NCBI RefSeq assembly: GCF_029961155.1 | Contig: NZ_JASBRH010000006.1 | Location: 172,593 to 236,592 of the forward strand | Length of the DNA: 64,000 nt | Source of the DNA: Pontibacterium granulatum | GTDB taxonomy: Bacteria > Pseudomonadota > Gammaproteobacteria > Pseudomonadales > Balneatricaceae | Reading direction: 5' to 3' | Part shown: in pieces, positions 1-12,000 of the stretch | Layout of the letters: each line of letters begins with the position of its first letter | Numbering within the stretch: position 1 is the first letter of the stretch | Made by a program: the position numbers and the translations under genes | Notes under the pieces: model-generated | What the model was told of the DNA's origin: nothing | Databases searched by the model: none | What the model saw: the letters and a program-made list of their open reading frames with translations, nothing else

Positions 1-270
1 ATTGATGGAATCCCCGGAGAACTGCTGACGGATGCCGGTGGGCGTTATGCATCACAGTTTGGAGAGCAAAAAACCGAATACTTTGAGCAAGGCCGCTGGC
101 TGCTGATGGGGCTTTCACTCTGCCGGGCATCTGAAGACGAGGCTTTGGTCGGGCTGGCGCAAACAATACCGAGTATGGGCGGTAAGCCAGTGTTCAGTGG
201 TGCAGGAGACGCGTTGTGTGAACAGCTGGAGGTCTATGTCGCGCAGATGCTTGCGGCACCCGGCCCATAG
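1..270 (+). CDS. C-terminal end of an unidentified protein (5' end cut by window)
   Basis: An open frame runs from the first base of the window to a TAG stop at 268-270 and gives 89 residues (beginning IDGIPGELLTDAGG, ending QMLAAPGP). No start codon is needed because the gene enters from outside the window. The codon choice (many ctg, gcg, ggc) is like that of the other genes here, so I take it as a real gene end. I do not recognise the family. There is no signal peptide or membrane segment in the visible part. It converges on the small secreted gene that follows, with a strong inverted repeat between them. Confidence 0.6.
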   Translation: MDGIPGELLTDAGGRYASQFGEQKTEYFEQGRWLLMGLSLCRASEDEALVGLAQTIPSMGGKPVFSGAGDALCEQLEVYVAQMLAAPGP

Positions 271-281
271 ACCACCAGTTT

Positions 282-309
282 AGGCTACGGGGAAATTGAC
301 CCGTAGCCT
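282..309. terminator. 10-bp perfect inverted repeat between convergent genes
   Basis: The arms AGGCTACGGG (282-291) and CCCGTAGCCT (300-309) pair perfectly around an 8-nt loop. The repeat sits between the stop of the + strand gene at 270 and the stop of the - strand gene at 317, so it could end transcription from both sides. There is no clear T tract on either side, so it may also be a Rho-independent terminator of weak type or only an RNA 3'-end stabiliser. Confidence 0.5.
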
Positions 310-316
310 GAGAGGC

Positions 317-658
317 TTACTGGCTGTTTTTCAGTACACCACCAGCGGTTTCTTCTGGATCGCTGTTAAAGCGGATATCTTCGTCTTCACCCAGATATTC
401 AGGCTTACCCATACCACCCGTTGGCTGTTTTTGTTCGGTTTCTGCAGAGCGGTAGTTGTAGCACTGCTGGATATAGCATGCCTGTCCCCACGGTGTACGG
501 ATCGCACATTCGTTCAGCGCGATACGTGCAGCGGTGCCTCGATATGCAGAGTAGCCAACTCCCCATGCGGATGGACTTGCGGCGGTACACTCCCAAGCCA
601 TTGCCGGTGCGGAAACCATTCCGAATCCAAGTAGTGCTGCACACATTAGTTTTTTCAT
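317..658 (-). CDS. Small secreted DUF4189-like protein
   Basis: 113 residues. The start at 658 is chosen because the minus strand has a purine-rich ribosome site (GAGGGAAG) just before the ATG; the longer frame begins only at a TTG. Residues 1 to about 21 (MKKLMCAALLGFGMVSAPAMA) are a clear signal peptide. The mature part begins WECTAASPSAWGVGYSAY and has the spacing of aromatic, small and Cys residues (ECTAAS, NECAIRTPWGQACYIQQC) typical of DUF4189-type secreted domains; four cysteines could form two disulfides. The C-terminal 40 residues are acidic and likely disordered. Function is unknown. It lies downstream of the caspase-like gene on the same strand with a 116-bp gap, so it may belong to the same cluster. 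Confidence 0.65.
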   Translation of the reverse strand: MKKLMCAALLGFGMVSAPAMAWECTAASPSAWGVGYSAYRGTAARIALNECAIRTPWGQACYIQQCYNYRSAETEQKQPTGGMGKPEYLGEDEDIRFNSDPEETAGGVLKNSQ

Positions 659-718
659 GTTTTTCTTCCCTCTCAAGTTATGACTACTTCAACGTGCTCT
701 GTTAAAAAATCGACGCTA

Positions 719-733
719 ACGTGCATTGCACGT
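719..733 (-). terminator. Short palindrome downstream of the caspase-like gene
   Basis: ACGTGC (719-724) and GCACGT (728-733) pair around a 3-nt loop. Read on the minus strand, a T-rich stretch (TTTTTTAAC) follows about nine bases later. It could be a weak terminator for the caspase-like gene or an operator for the small secreted gene that starts at 658. The distance between stem and T tract argues against a standard terminator. Confidence 0.3.
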
Positions 734-774
734 GAACATCGGTATATCGGCATGATGCGTGTTATTTGCTTCCG

Positions 775-2859
775 TTAGCGAACAACCTGCCAGCTGTATA
801 TTTCCAATCCACCTCGATGCGGTGGCTTTGAGCGATGGGCACCGCGTGTGGCAGCTTGCAGAGGCGGCTGTTCCAGTTCAGAAAGGTCACGGCTTACCCC
901 TGTACCCGGTTGGCTGCTGAGTACCAGGTGTTCAATGCCCACTGTATCCACATTGACGTGCCAATTAAATGACAGCGAATCGCCTGGTTGCAATCGGTTA
1001 GCGTCTCCCTTTCTGGGATACAGCAGGGTGATGCCGTACTGACTATCGATAAACAGGATACTCACATCCTGAGGTTCACGGCCACTGTTCTTTACATCGA
1101 GCAGAATCTCATCGTTATGTTGTAGTTTGGGGCGGATATTCACCGGCAGGTTTTGCACATTGTCCAGGCGCTTTACACGAAAGTTAATGCTGAGATGCTG
1201 CTGCGTACCGGACAGGTGTGATGTGCTGTTGAGCAAGTGCTCGGCCCTGGCAATTCGCAACAGACTGTTGCCCAGAGTTGAAGGTACATCCTGCGCTGCC
1301 CGAGGGACAGTGGTTTGCAGTAGAGGCTGAGGTTCCCGATCTTTCACGCAGCGTTTTTCTGCATCGGGTGAGATCTGTTGCTGCTCACAAGGCAGCGTCT
1401 GATCTGCACGTAGAAACCAGAACCGGCCGGCAAACTGGCTCACCAGAATATCCGCTTCTGTGGGGGGCGTCAGTTCGATCAGCCCATGCTTTTGGCTGAC
1501 AGCAGCAAGCTGCTTCTGCAGTGTTGCCTGTGCCGCCTTGTCCATATCACGCGAAGCTAAAGGCGCGATCTTAAGGGAGGCTTTCAGAGCGGGTTTACGC
1601 AGGCGAGCATACAACGTTTTCGGCCAGTGGGTGGATTGTGAACCGGTTGCGGATGCGGAACTGCTGACCGCATCCGCCTGGTCGATGATAAGGGTTGCCA
1701 GTCGCTGCTCTTCCGTGGCTGTGGCGTCGCCAAACAGAGCCACTTCTGCACCTTCACTCAGCATCGCGAGGTGGCCTCCGCGAATATGAACCTTGTTCCC
1801 CCTGAGTTGTGCGCTGAACTGCTGCGCAACGTTTCCTACAGTACCGAATACCGTCGCGTTCATGTTGGATGCGCTGAACAGTGGTTGGCTGTTGCGCCAT
1901 GGTATGCTTTCGTAGCGCGCCAGGACTTTCTGCGCCAGCTGTTGATAGCTGAGCTGTGTGTTGGAGCCGAGTACATCCATCAGGCTGTAGGTAAAGAGAC
2001 CATGATAACGGCGGTTGGGGTTACCCCGCGGTAGCCGCATCTCAGGTGTGATTTGGGTACTTTGTGCAGCGGAGAATGCGATCAGGTCTCCGCGGCTGGT
2101 CGGAGGGGCCGCGTTGCCGGATTTGAAAAAGGCTGCCTGCAAGCTCTGGTCTCGTTTATAGCCCGTTGCATTCCAGCGCTCGAAATCCTGTTGGTCCTGC
2201 AAACCTGCTGTGTGCGTCTGGGGCTGGGTCGGAATGCCCAGTGCGTCGCTTGGTGCCTGTCGATAACGCAGCTCTGGTATGGCAGCGCTGCGGGTCATCG
2301 TGCCGGAATGGCAGCTATCAAACACCACCCATACGTCAGCGCCCCGGTTGCGCAGTTTATCCACATATAAAGCGATTTCGTCATCAATGATGGCATTTTC
2401 TACCGAACCTATCGCACTGTTCCAACGCTTGGCATCGCTGGGTAGGAAGATCTCATCGAGGCCGTCAGCTTCGTCGTTACTTACCTGTTTGGCGGGCTGA
2501 CGGCTACCGTGACCAGCAAAGTGCAGGTAGATAAAGTCATCAGGCCCAGCCTCTTCTGCAAGCATCCCCAAGGCGGTCAGGATATTGGCGCGGGTGGGTG
2601 ACGGATAACCCTCTTTGGTCACTAATAGCTGGATCTGATCTTCGGCAAAACCGCGCTGACGCAGCGTCGCATGAACGATCTCTGCGTCGTTGACCGGGCC
2701 TGTCAGCTGCAGGTTATCGGGCAGGTTAGGATAGTCGGATACACCCACGAGTAGGGCGCGCTTCACCGCCAGCGCGTTACCCGAAAACAGGCAGGCCATG
2801 GCCAGTGTTCCCACAAGCAACAGTGAGGAAATTCGGTTTGAGATGCCCAGCGTCTGCAT
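775..2859 (-). CDS. Secreted caspase-family (C14) protease with DUF4384-like C-terminus
   Basis: 694 residues, starting at an ATG at 2859. Residues 1-31 form a signal peptide ending GNALA, so the enzyme is predicted to act in the periplasm or outside. The caspase-like p20 fold begins at once (VKRALLVGVSDYPNL), with the catalytic His at about residue 117 in HFAGHGSR and the nucleophile Cys at about 183 in VFDSCHSGTM; both key residues are present. A middle region of about 300 residues is unassigned. The last 130 residues (DEILLDVKNSGREPQDVSI, then TLLYPRKGDANRLQPGDSL) match the pattern of DUF4384, often found behind secreted caspase domains. The gene lies 187 bp downstream of the giant CHAT gene on the same strand, with a terminator between. 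Such enzymes cut after basic residues in known cases; the substrate here is not known. Confidence 0.88.
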   Translation of the reverse strand: MQTLGISNRISSLLLVGTLAMACLFSGNALAVKRALLVGVSDYPNLPDNLQLTGPVNDAEIVHATLRQRGFAEDQIQLLVTKEGYPSPTRANILTALGMLAEEAGPDDFIYLHFAGHGSRQPAKQVSNDEADGLDEIFLPSDAKRWNSAIGSVENAIIDDEIALYVDKLRNRGADVWVVFDSCHSGTMTRSAAIPELRYRQAPSDALGIPTQPQTHTAGLQDQQDFERWNATGYKRDQSLQAAFFKSGNAAPPTSRGDLIAFSAAQSTQITPEMRLPRGNPNRRYHGLFTYSLMDVLGSNTQLSYQQLAQKVLARYESIPWRNSQPLFSASNMNATVFGTVGNVAQQFSAQLRGNKVHIRGGHLAMLSEGAEVALFGDATATEEQRLATLIIDQADAVSSSASATGSQSTHWPKTLYARLRKPALKASLKIAPLASRDMDKAAQATLQKQLAAVSQKHGLIELTPPTEADILVSQFAGRFWFLRADQTLPCEQQQISPDAEKRCVKDREPQPLLQTTVPRAAQDVPSTLGNSLLRIARAEHLLNSTSHLSGTQQHLSINFRVKRLDNVQNLPVNIRPKLQHNDEILLDVKNSGREPQDVSILFIDSQYGITLLYPRKGDANRLQPGDSLSFNWHVNVDTVGIEHLVLSSQPGTGVSRDLSELEQPPLQAATRGAHRSKPPHRGGLEIYSWQVVR

Positions 2860-2975
2860 GGTCGCTCCGTTTCTCGTGTCTCTTAATTCGTATGTTGCCG
2901 TGCCTGTTCCGACTTATCAGGATGGGATGGACAACGCCTGACAGTTGAACAGACCATATGTTAAAAATCTGTTTT

Positions 2976-3001
2976 AAATAAAAAACGCGGCACGGGGCCG
3001 C
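2976..3001 (-). terminator. Rho-independent terminator of the giant CHAT gene
   Basis: On the minus strand a GC stem, GCGGC (2997-3001) with GCCGC (2987-2991) and a 5-nt loop, is followed by GTTTTTTATTT. It lies about 46 bp past the stop codon of the giant gene, so the caspase-like gene downstream either has its own promoter or depends on read-through. Confidence 0.75.
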
Positions 3002-3046
3002 CCTTAACCTTTCTTAGTCTGCTCAGTCCTGAATAGAATCCTCACC

Positions 3047-6000
3047 TCAGGGCTTACCGAACACGGTAAATCCAGCCCAGGCTGCAGGATGTTGATTCGG
3101 GGTTCCGGCATCCAGCATTTGGCGTTGCGCATGTGCCAGGGCGCTGAAGTAATCTTTCTCTGGTTCTTCCTCCAATGTGCGGTAGAAGTGTTGCATCAAA
3201 CTGGAGGTTGCACTGTCATCTACCTTCCAATAGGACGCAACCACGGTTGGCACATGCGCGTGAGCAAACGCACGGGCCAGCGTCGCGTACTCCAAGCCTG
3301 GCTTGCCAATACCGGTTTCACAGGCAGACAGTACCACCAGGTCGGTCTGGTCCAGGTCAAGGGTGGCGATATCGATGACGTTGAGGCGATAACTGTTGGC
3401 GAGTAACAGGTAGCTGTCGGCCGGTGTGCTCTGGTTCAGACTGCCGTGGGTGGCCAGGTGCATGACACGTGCTTCTGCCGTTGCGGCGGTCAGGTTGTCG
3501 TATGTGGCCTCTTCACCCTCAAGAATGATGGGTTCCTGACTGCTATCAGCGGCTATCTTTGCAACCTCTTTACGGGCACCGGGCAGGCTGCCATCCGGAT
3601 CGGCTACCATCAACAGGGCATTGCTGTAAGAGTCGTCATGTTGCAGCACCAGATTCAGGTGATACATCGATGGAATCACACCCAGATTGAAGTGTTGTAC
3701 CGCGTACTGCACCTGCGGTTTTATCTGACGCACGAGCGCCGGGAACGGCAGGTAGGTGAGTGCGCCCACCGGCGTGATAAATACCTGCGATTTGCCTTCC
3801 AGCTCTCGCTCTACCGGGCGTAGCAGTTGTTCATAGAGCCAGTTAAGGCGCTGCAGTTGCTCATCGGCGTGTTGCCGTTGATCGTGGATGGCTGTCGTGG
3901 GTTTATTGGAGAGCCCTCGCGCACTCTTTTGTGGTAACAGGTGGGCCGCCTGATAGCGCAACGCACCCACAACCGCGGTACTGGTGTCATACAGGTCACG
4001 GCGACTGACGCTGACTTCACGGATCTGGGCGCCTTCCTGCGTGACCACCTGAATCAGCAGCTTGTCGGGTGTCGGCAGATACTGCACCAATGCTTGTTCG
4101 GGGCTGAGCTGTTTGTGCATGGCGGCGACTTCACGCGGGTCCAGCTTCAACATCTGATAAAGCCCGTAGTGTTCACTTTCGATGCGCGCCAGCAGTTTTT
4201 CACGCACACGGTTCTTGGCTTTGAGGCGCTTTTTCAGGGCTTCACCATCCTCCGGTTGTGCTGCCTGAGCTGTATTGGCACTGGCACCCTCGTTGTCTTG
4301 AGAGGCATCTGGTGTAGTGGTTGAGCGCAGTAACTGCTGTTCCAGCTCGCCGATGTTTTCTTGCATCTTGCGGTACCTTGCCAACAGCCGACCCTGCTTG
4401 GTTGCCGGGTCTATCCGGGCCAGGAAGATCTCGCTGAGGTCTTGTTGCTGCTGGTGTTCGCTATCGGCAAAGGCGATCTGACCAAGCTGGTTGTCGGTCA
4501 GCAGGGATGCGATGCCTTCGCTCTCGTAAACAAGAACACCCAAATCGGTAGCGGCATAGATACGGCCGTCTCCATCAATGGAAACGGCATGCACTGTGCG
4601 GCCACCGTACTGCCCCAGGCGCTGGTCCTCCGGCAAAAGTTGATTTAAACGGTCGGGATAGAACCATTTACCGTTGTGATAAAGCACCACGCCACCGGCA
4701 GATGGAAACAGCCAGCTGTTGTCGTCGTGGAACCGCGCACCCTGTCTTCCCAGCCACAACATCTCGGTTTTCTCCGTGACAGCAGCGTATGTCGGGTCAT
4801 TAAGGGCACGGAAAGAGCGGCGTTGCTTATGCGCATCAGGCCCGGCCTTCTCACGGACAAAGCTCTGGTTGGTGGATACGATGGCCGTATTGGCATCGAT
4901 TCGGGTATAGCCGGTGGCGAACCAGTGATCGGGATGGCCAAGGTTTTCAAAGCGACTGCCGTTCCATTTCAATAATCCGCCGGAAAGAGTGACACCCTGA
5001 TAGTCCAGATGTCCTTCATTGGACGCTACAACATAGAGGTCGCCGTTCAGGTCTTGGTAGATCTCGCTCAGCATCGGGCTGCGGGACGGGAACTTCTTCG
5101 CATCCAGGATGTAGTTGAACTCCTCGACTTGGTCATTTGCATAACGGAACAGAGAGGAGCCTGCGGTCACCCAGATAACATCCTTGCTATCCACATAGAT
5201 ATCTACGACACGACCTCCCCAGCCATCCTCGTCCACCGACGGCTCTGCGCGGAACAGTTCCTGAGCCTGGTCCGAGCCACGCTGGAAACGGATGATCGTA
5301 TTGCCGTCATGGGTGATCAGGTTGCCCGCGCGGTCCTGTGTCAACACCCGTGCGTTGGCACCGGAAAACTGATCGGCATCTGATACGGTTTTGCCCTGTT
5401 CCACATACAAGATCTGCCGTCCGGTCGCCATAAAGGTCAGACCCAGCTCGTTATCACTCAACAGGTCGTATACCGGCCCAGCGCTGAGCTGCTGTGCTTT
5501 ACCCTCGAAGCGGGTGTAGACACCGTCCTGACTGAGAATCGCCAGGCCGTTCGGGCCGCTGTAGGAATGCTGAGGACCCACCTGCAGACCACCGCGGCGG
5601 GTTTCATACGGCAACGGCATGGCTTCGAAGTAGTTGTCCTTCAGTACGTTGATGGCGAGGTCGGTGTTTACGACCAGCGTGTCACCTACCTCCGGTAAAC
5701 GCCAGATCGCCAGTTCGTGTATCTGTTTGGAGAGCAGTAGGTCCTGCTGACGGGCGATAATCTGAGGCGACTGACCCGCTACTTGCCACTGATTGTTCAG
5801 TTCGGTCAATGCCAGGCGGTAGACCAGCCCGTTTTGCAGCCAGTAAAGCAACCCCTGATCAGCATGCCAGGCGAAGTCCTGCGCTTGTCCCAGAGACTGG
5901 CTGGATCCGTTGCTGTACAACCACAGCTGGTTTTCACTGCGAAGGAGCAAGCTGTTGCCATCGCTGCTGAGTACCGCGATCTGTTCCGCATTGGATACCT

Positions 6001-9000
6001 GCACGGATTCAATTGAAACTGCTGTTTGGGTTTCGCGATTCAGTGTGAAAACACCGTTTGCCGTGGCTGCGTACACCTGATTATCCAGGCTTGCGAGACT
6101 GTTGATGCGAGGTGTCGTGAGTCCTTGTGCCGGGCCCCAGAAGCTAAGTGCTTCCTGGTAATCGCCAGTGAGGGCCATCAGGCCTTTGCTGCTGCCTAGC
6201 CAAAGGGTGCCGTCATTGGTTTCCGCCAGTGCCAGAATCTGCGAGCGGCCATCTAGGTTGTAAGGCGACAGGTTGGCGGAGAACCGTCCCAACGCATTGT
6301 CGTAGCTGTACCATTGCCAGAAACCGTTACGCAGCACGGACAAACCGTTGTCGCTGGCGACAACCAGATCGCCGTTCTGGCGGATCAGTACCTGGTGCTT
6401 GTCACTGGACGCCTGGGACTTGGCGAATAACTCCGTATTGCCATAACGTTTCCAGTAGGCGCTGTTGCTGAAATCGGAGCGCTGCAACCAGTGTGCATCA
6501 CGCAGCAATACCAGCGGTTGCTGATCGATCTCTGCCAGGATCTGTTTCAGCTCGGGCTGTTGCTGGCGGAGAGCCGCGCCGCGCAGCCAATTCTGGGCAT
6601 CATTCCAACGGGAAAATTCGTCCCGCGGCAGTCCGTGGGGCTTTACGGTATTGTACAGTTGATGCAGTTTGCGCACTGTGGTGGCCGCATCAAGTTGATT
6701 ACGCACACCCTGCTGGGTTTTGTAGGTATCCAGCAGTGCGTAGAGCAGGTGTTCCGCCTGAGAAAAGTAGTCGGAACTGTTGCGTACGTTATCGACCAGA
6801 TAGGTCGCCAGCGCGAGTTTAGCCTGCTGTTCTTCAGTACTCTCGTAAGCCGCATCATCCAGCGCTGCCTGCAGGCGCTCTTTCTCTGTGTCCTGATGGT
6901 CGAGGTGCGGCAGGGTTTTCAAATCGTGTACCTGTTGCACTTTCTTCACCATGCCAAGCAGGGACTGAAATGCCTGGGTCACGCGCAGTGCCATGCGGTG
7001 CCCTGCATCGGAACTCACCTTCTCAATCTCGCCGTTGCCGTCGTAGCGGACGCGTATCTCGCCCACGTCTTTCAGCGTGATCCGCGTTGGTTTACCCAAG
7101 AGGCCGTATTCAAAGCTCAGCTCTTCGCCCTTGCTGGTTTGCAACAATACGATCTGGTCATCCGCGTTGTACTCCAAACGGATCTGCTTGCCACTGGAAT
7201 CAACAATGTGTGCCAGCTGGCCGCTTTCGGTATAAGTCAGGCGCATAAAACCGGCGCCCTTTGCAAAGTAGGTCGGTTTGCCAAACAACGGGTGGTCACT
7301 GCGGGTAATCATTTCGCCGTTGGGCAACAGAATTTCAACCGTCGGCTCCTCGGCGTCAAACTGGTAGAAAATTTTGGTGCCATCGGCCGTCAATGCTTCG
7401 CGGCGTGCGCGATCGTACCAGCGGATGTAGCGCAACGATACGCCAGGTCCGGTGTTGCCGGTGGCGTACTGCTCAAACTCAGACAGGGAATCACCCAGCT
7501 GCCCGAGTGCTTTGCGTTCCCAGTCCTTATCGACATGCAGGCCACGCGCTTTGGCGTCCTGGATTGCCTTCAGGGCAACAATCGGGCTGCCGCTCCAGAG
7601 TAGGTTTTTATGCAGGAAGGAGCGCAGTTTAGTCTCATCGTACGGATTGCGGGCGATCATCTGTGCGCCGTAACCGCGAGTTTTGGCAGCACCGAGTTGC
7701 TGTGAGTACTCGGCGACCAGCTCGTGGAAGTGGTCGGTGCTGTCCCGGTCGAAGTAGCTGCGATCAGCCAGGGCGTTGGCCGCACACTTTAGATCCTGGC
7801 GCGCGCGACAAAAACCTTCCCGGTAGCGGAGATAATTACTGTGGTTGCCGTACAGCTGTGCATATTCCTGCCAGGCTTGTTCAGCCATACGTATCGTTTC
7901 GTGTGGCAGACGTTGGCGCTTGGTCTGGTTTTCGTAAACCCAGGCGTCAAACAGCAAGGTACGCAAACGGCTGCTGATACGGACGTTCTCCGGATTTTGT
8001 GCAAAGCGCCCCAGGCACTGCTGGACCTCCAGATGAGCCGCTGTCCATGCTTTGGCATCAACATGGATATCGACCACCTTTTCGCACGGGAAAGACTCGT
8101 ACGGGGCGGCTTTCTGGGCGCGTTTCCAAAAGGCGATTTTATCTGCATTACTGCTATTCGCCGGTAGCGAGCGCTTGGCAAGCTGCCAGAGGTTTTTGTC
8201 CCAGGGACGGGTCTGTGCGGCTTGCTCGGCAAACTGCTGTGCCTGGGTCGGGCTTTGCTGCTCGGACTTGTACTCGTAGATCAGGTCTTGCAGACCACTG
8301 TCGGATGGATACTGCTCAAGCAGCGCCACAGCGGCTGACAGGGCTGCTTCTTTCTTACCCTGCTGCCATTGCAAGCGCAGGGCCCGTTTATTCAATGCCA
8401 GATGCGCCGGGTAATGTTCCAACGCTTCCTGTAACAGGATTTGGTAAGTGCTGTCGCGTTTCAGGGTTTGCAGCAGCCCCAGCGCTTCGTCGTATGTATC
8501 GACAGCAGGACGTGGTTTGCGATACTGCTCAAACACGGTGTAGGCCTGAGCGACTTCACCGGATTCCCGATAGGCGCGCATGAAGCGGCTTAGGTGGGTT
8601 GTGCTCAGGTCCGGTTTCAGTGTGGCGCCTTTGGTCATCCAAAAGACCGCTTCGTTCGGGCGTTTGTCTTTCAGCTCCAGATTGGCGATCTGGAACATCA
8701 GGCGTGCGTTTTGTGGTGAGGTCTCCAGCGCTTTCTTCAGCTCTTCTCGGGCTTGTCCCTTATCACCGGTGGCGATCAGGCCGTCGATAAAATAACGGGA
8801 CTGGCGGGCGATGAGATCGGTATCACCGTACCAACGTGCAACCTGCGCTGCATAACGGCGGGCCTGTTCAGGTTTGCGCAGTTTTACCAGCAGTTCAACC
8901 GGCTTGTCGCGGTTGGCGTAGAACGGGAAAATCGCGGTACCGTTGAGGGCCGCTTCAAGCGCTTCTGCAAAGTAATTTCCTCCGGCCAGAGCGTATGACT

Positions 9001-12000
9001 TAGCCACCCAGGCGCGACTGTCACGCGGGTTTTCTTGCAGGAACTGTTCGATGTAAGGCAAACGGTCCGTGTACAGCCAGCGGTGCTGTTGCAGCAATGC
9101 ACGGATATAGCGCCCGTTGAGCGAATCACGAATCGATGGCAGGTTGGCAAAATCGTATGCTTGCTTGCGTAAGGTATCACGTTCCAGTAACGCCATCTCT
9201 TCGTACATCCACGCCGGTTGCCACATGCCCGGAGCCATCTCGATGACCCGGTTCAGGTATGCGAACATCGCACTGAAGTGCTGTTGTTTCTCAACCTCAT
9301 TGGCGAGCTCGACCAGCGCGAAGATCTCTTTTGGACTGTAGTGCCCATCAGGTGGATACAGAGTCAGTATTTGCTCCGGTCGCGTATTTAATGCGATCAA
9401 CATTTGAGGCGAGAGGCCCAGCAGTTGTTTCAATTCTGCACTTGCATCGGCGTAGGCGTTTTCGAGCTGGTCCAGACGCAGATGGGTTGAACTCCAGATA
9501 TAAGCCGCGTGTGGGTGAGGGTTGCTGGATGCCAGATCCTTCTCAATCGAGGTTAGCATTTTATCCTTACGATCAGCCCAATAGAGGGCACTCCAGAAGC
9601 GCAGGCGGCGGTCTTCGCTATCCGGCCCTGTGCGGTCTGGTTCAGGCATCGCATCGGCAAGGGTCTGCACCATCTTGAAATGCCCCTGATTGATCGCCAG
9701 TTCAATCGGTGTACGGCCCTCGTGGTCCTGTTCGGTGACCTTAAAGCCTTTTTCCAGCAAGCCATCTACGAGACGCAAGTTTCCCTGTTCGGCTACAAGA
9801 TGGAGCAGGGTGCGCCCCTGGTTATCCTTTTCATGTAGCTTGGCACCCTGCTTGAGCAGGCTGGTAAACGCATAGGGATTATTGGTGGCCAGCCACAGTG
9901 CCGGGCGATCGTGATTATCGCGGACATTCGGGTTGGCGCCATTGCTCAGCAACCAGAAGCCAAATGGCCAGTCATCATCATGCAGGCTACGGATCAACAG
10001 GCTGTTGCCGTGCGTATCTGCAACATCAATCTGCTTGTGTTCAGCGATCCAGCGTTTGAGCATCTCCTGATGGCCAAGATCGTACAGGTGGTGGTAGAGC
10101 TGTGGATCGGGCGTGGCGCCGGCGGTGAGCAGCAGGTCGGCAACCTCAAAGGCCTCGCCTTTGATCGCAAGATACAGAGGGCTGTGCCGGTCGCTGGTTG
10201 CCGCAGGGTTAAGATCGATGCCTTTTGCGAGCAGTTGCCGCAGCAGTTCCATGTCGCCCTTGCCCACCAGCAGGTGCAGTGGGGTGTTGCCTTCGGTATC
10301 TCGTTGATTCAACTGCGAGGTGGTGGCTGCGTTGATGAGGCGATTGGTTAATTTGGTTTGTTTGCTCTTTAGACCTTTAAAAAGAATCGGCTCATCTTCA
10401 AGGTCTTTTAACGCCAACTGATTTGGATCCGATAGAAGTTGATCCAGCAGTGTCCACCATGTTGATTGGGTGTCAGTTTCCTCTTCCAATTGGTCCAGCT
10501 CATCAACAACCATCGCCAGAGGATAATCATAGAGGCCCCCGTAGAGGCCAAATCCATCACTGGCCTCGTGTACCTCACCTCGCAACAACGGGTTTGCACC
10601 TTCTTTCAGCAACCAAAGTGCGGTGTTTGGCGCTTCGTTGTAGATGGCGGTTTGCAGCAGCGTGTTGGCGTTATCGTCAGATTGATTTAGATCGGCGTTG
10701 CCTACCCCCAACTGGCGCAGATAAGGCAGGGCCTCATCCTGTCGGTTCTCGATCAGATCAAACATCAAGGCAATACGATCAGGACCTTCTTGCTGGCGTT
10801 GCCAATCCAGCAAAGGCTGGAGTAGTTCGTCTGCATCGGCGGCCAGGGCTAACCGCAGCAAACCGGGATACATAGCTTCCAGTTGTTCTATGTGTGCCCA
10901 GGCAATCAATTCAGTCAGGAACGTACCATCCTCCCATGCATCCAGCAGATCGGTGTCGAGTGCTTCATCCGCGACTTTACGGTCCAGTTTTGGCTGCAAA
11001 AGTTGCACCGTTTTCAGATCGCCAAGATAGAGGGCGTGACTGAACAGTTGGGTTACCAACAGTGGATTTTCGCTCGCCAATACCTGCGGCGCCATCGCTT
11101 GTAACAAGGAAGGACTTCCCAACCAACCGGCATAGGTCAGCGGATGCTCGTAATACGGCGCTTCAACGGAAGCGAGAAGGGTTGCTCCACGCGCCAATAG
11201 TAGCTGAGCGAGTTCGGAATTTTCGGCTGCCAACGCAATCTGCAGTAAGGACGGCCTTTCCGGTAGGGTTTTATTCACCGGCCAACCGGCGTCCAGGAGC
11301 TGAATCAGGGCGTCTTTGCGGCCGTATTCCAGAGCACTGGTCAGCAATGAAAACTGCTGCTCATCGTTGAGTGGTTTGGTCACGCTGTTATACAGCAGCG
11401 GAAACAGGCTGTGGTCTTCGCGCTCCAGCGCCCAGTCCAGAGCTGACGATCCGTCTGCATTGACCGTCAGTGGATCAGCGTCTTTAGCGAGTAATCGTTC
11501 GACCAACGCTCTGGAATCCAAGCCTACGGCGTAGTGCAGCAGGGTGTTTTCGCTTTCATCCCGCGTATTCAGCGCCAAGCCCTTGTCGAGCAATAGCTGA
11601 AGATTATCGGCGGCAGAGTTGTAGACCTCCTCCTGGGTGATAGCCTGCAGAATGGTCCAGCCATTCGCGGCCACCGCATTGACATCCGCTCCCTGTCCAA
11701 TCAGCCATGCGGCGAGCTGTGGTTGATTGCTCATAAAGCTGAACTGCAGGGGGGTGCCATGCTCCAGGCTACTGAGATTGATGTCGGCGCCCTGACGAAC
11801 AAGTAACTCCACCATCGCTTTATTGCGGTTATGGATAGCGTAGATCAGCGGCGTGGTGCCGTGATCATCCCGCTGGTTGAGCGCTGTTGGGCTCTTCTGC
11901 AGCTGGGCTTCCACACCCGCCAGATCGGAAGCGTTGATATAGTCAGTAAGGGGATCGGCGAAGACTGCCGGTACACTACCGATCAGCAAGGCTGCGCTCA

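Noticed and set aside
6491..7603. 370-codon frame on the + strand
   Set aside because: It lies wholly inside the giant CHAT gene, opposite strand, with Gln/Val/Leu-rich composition typical of an antisense shadow.
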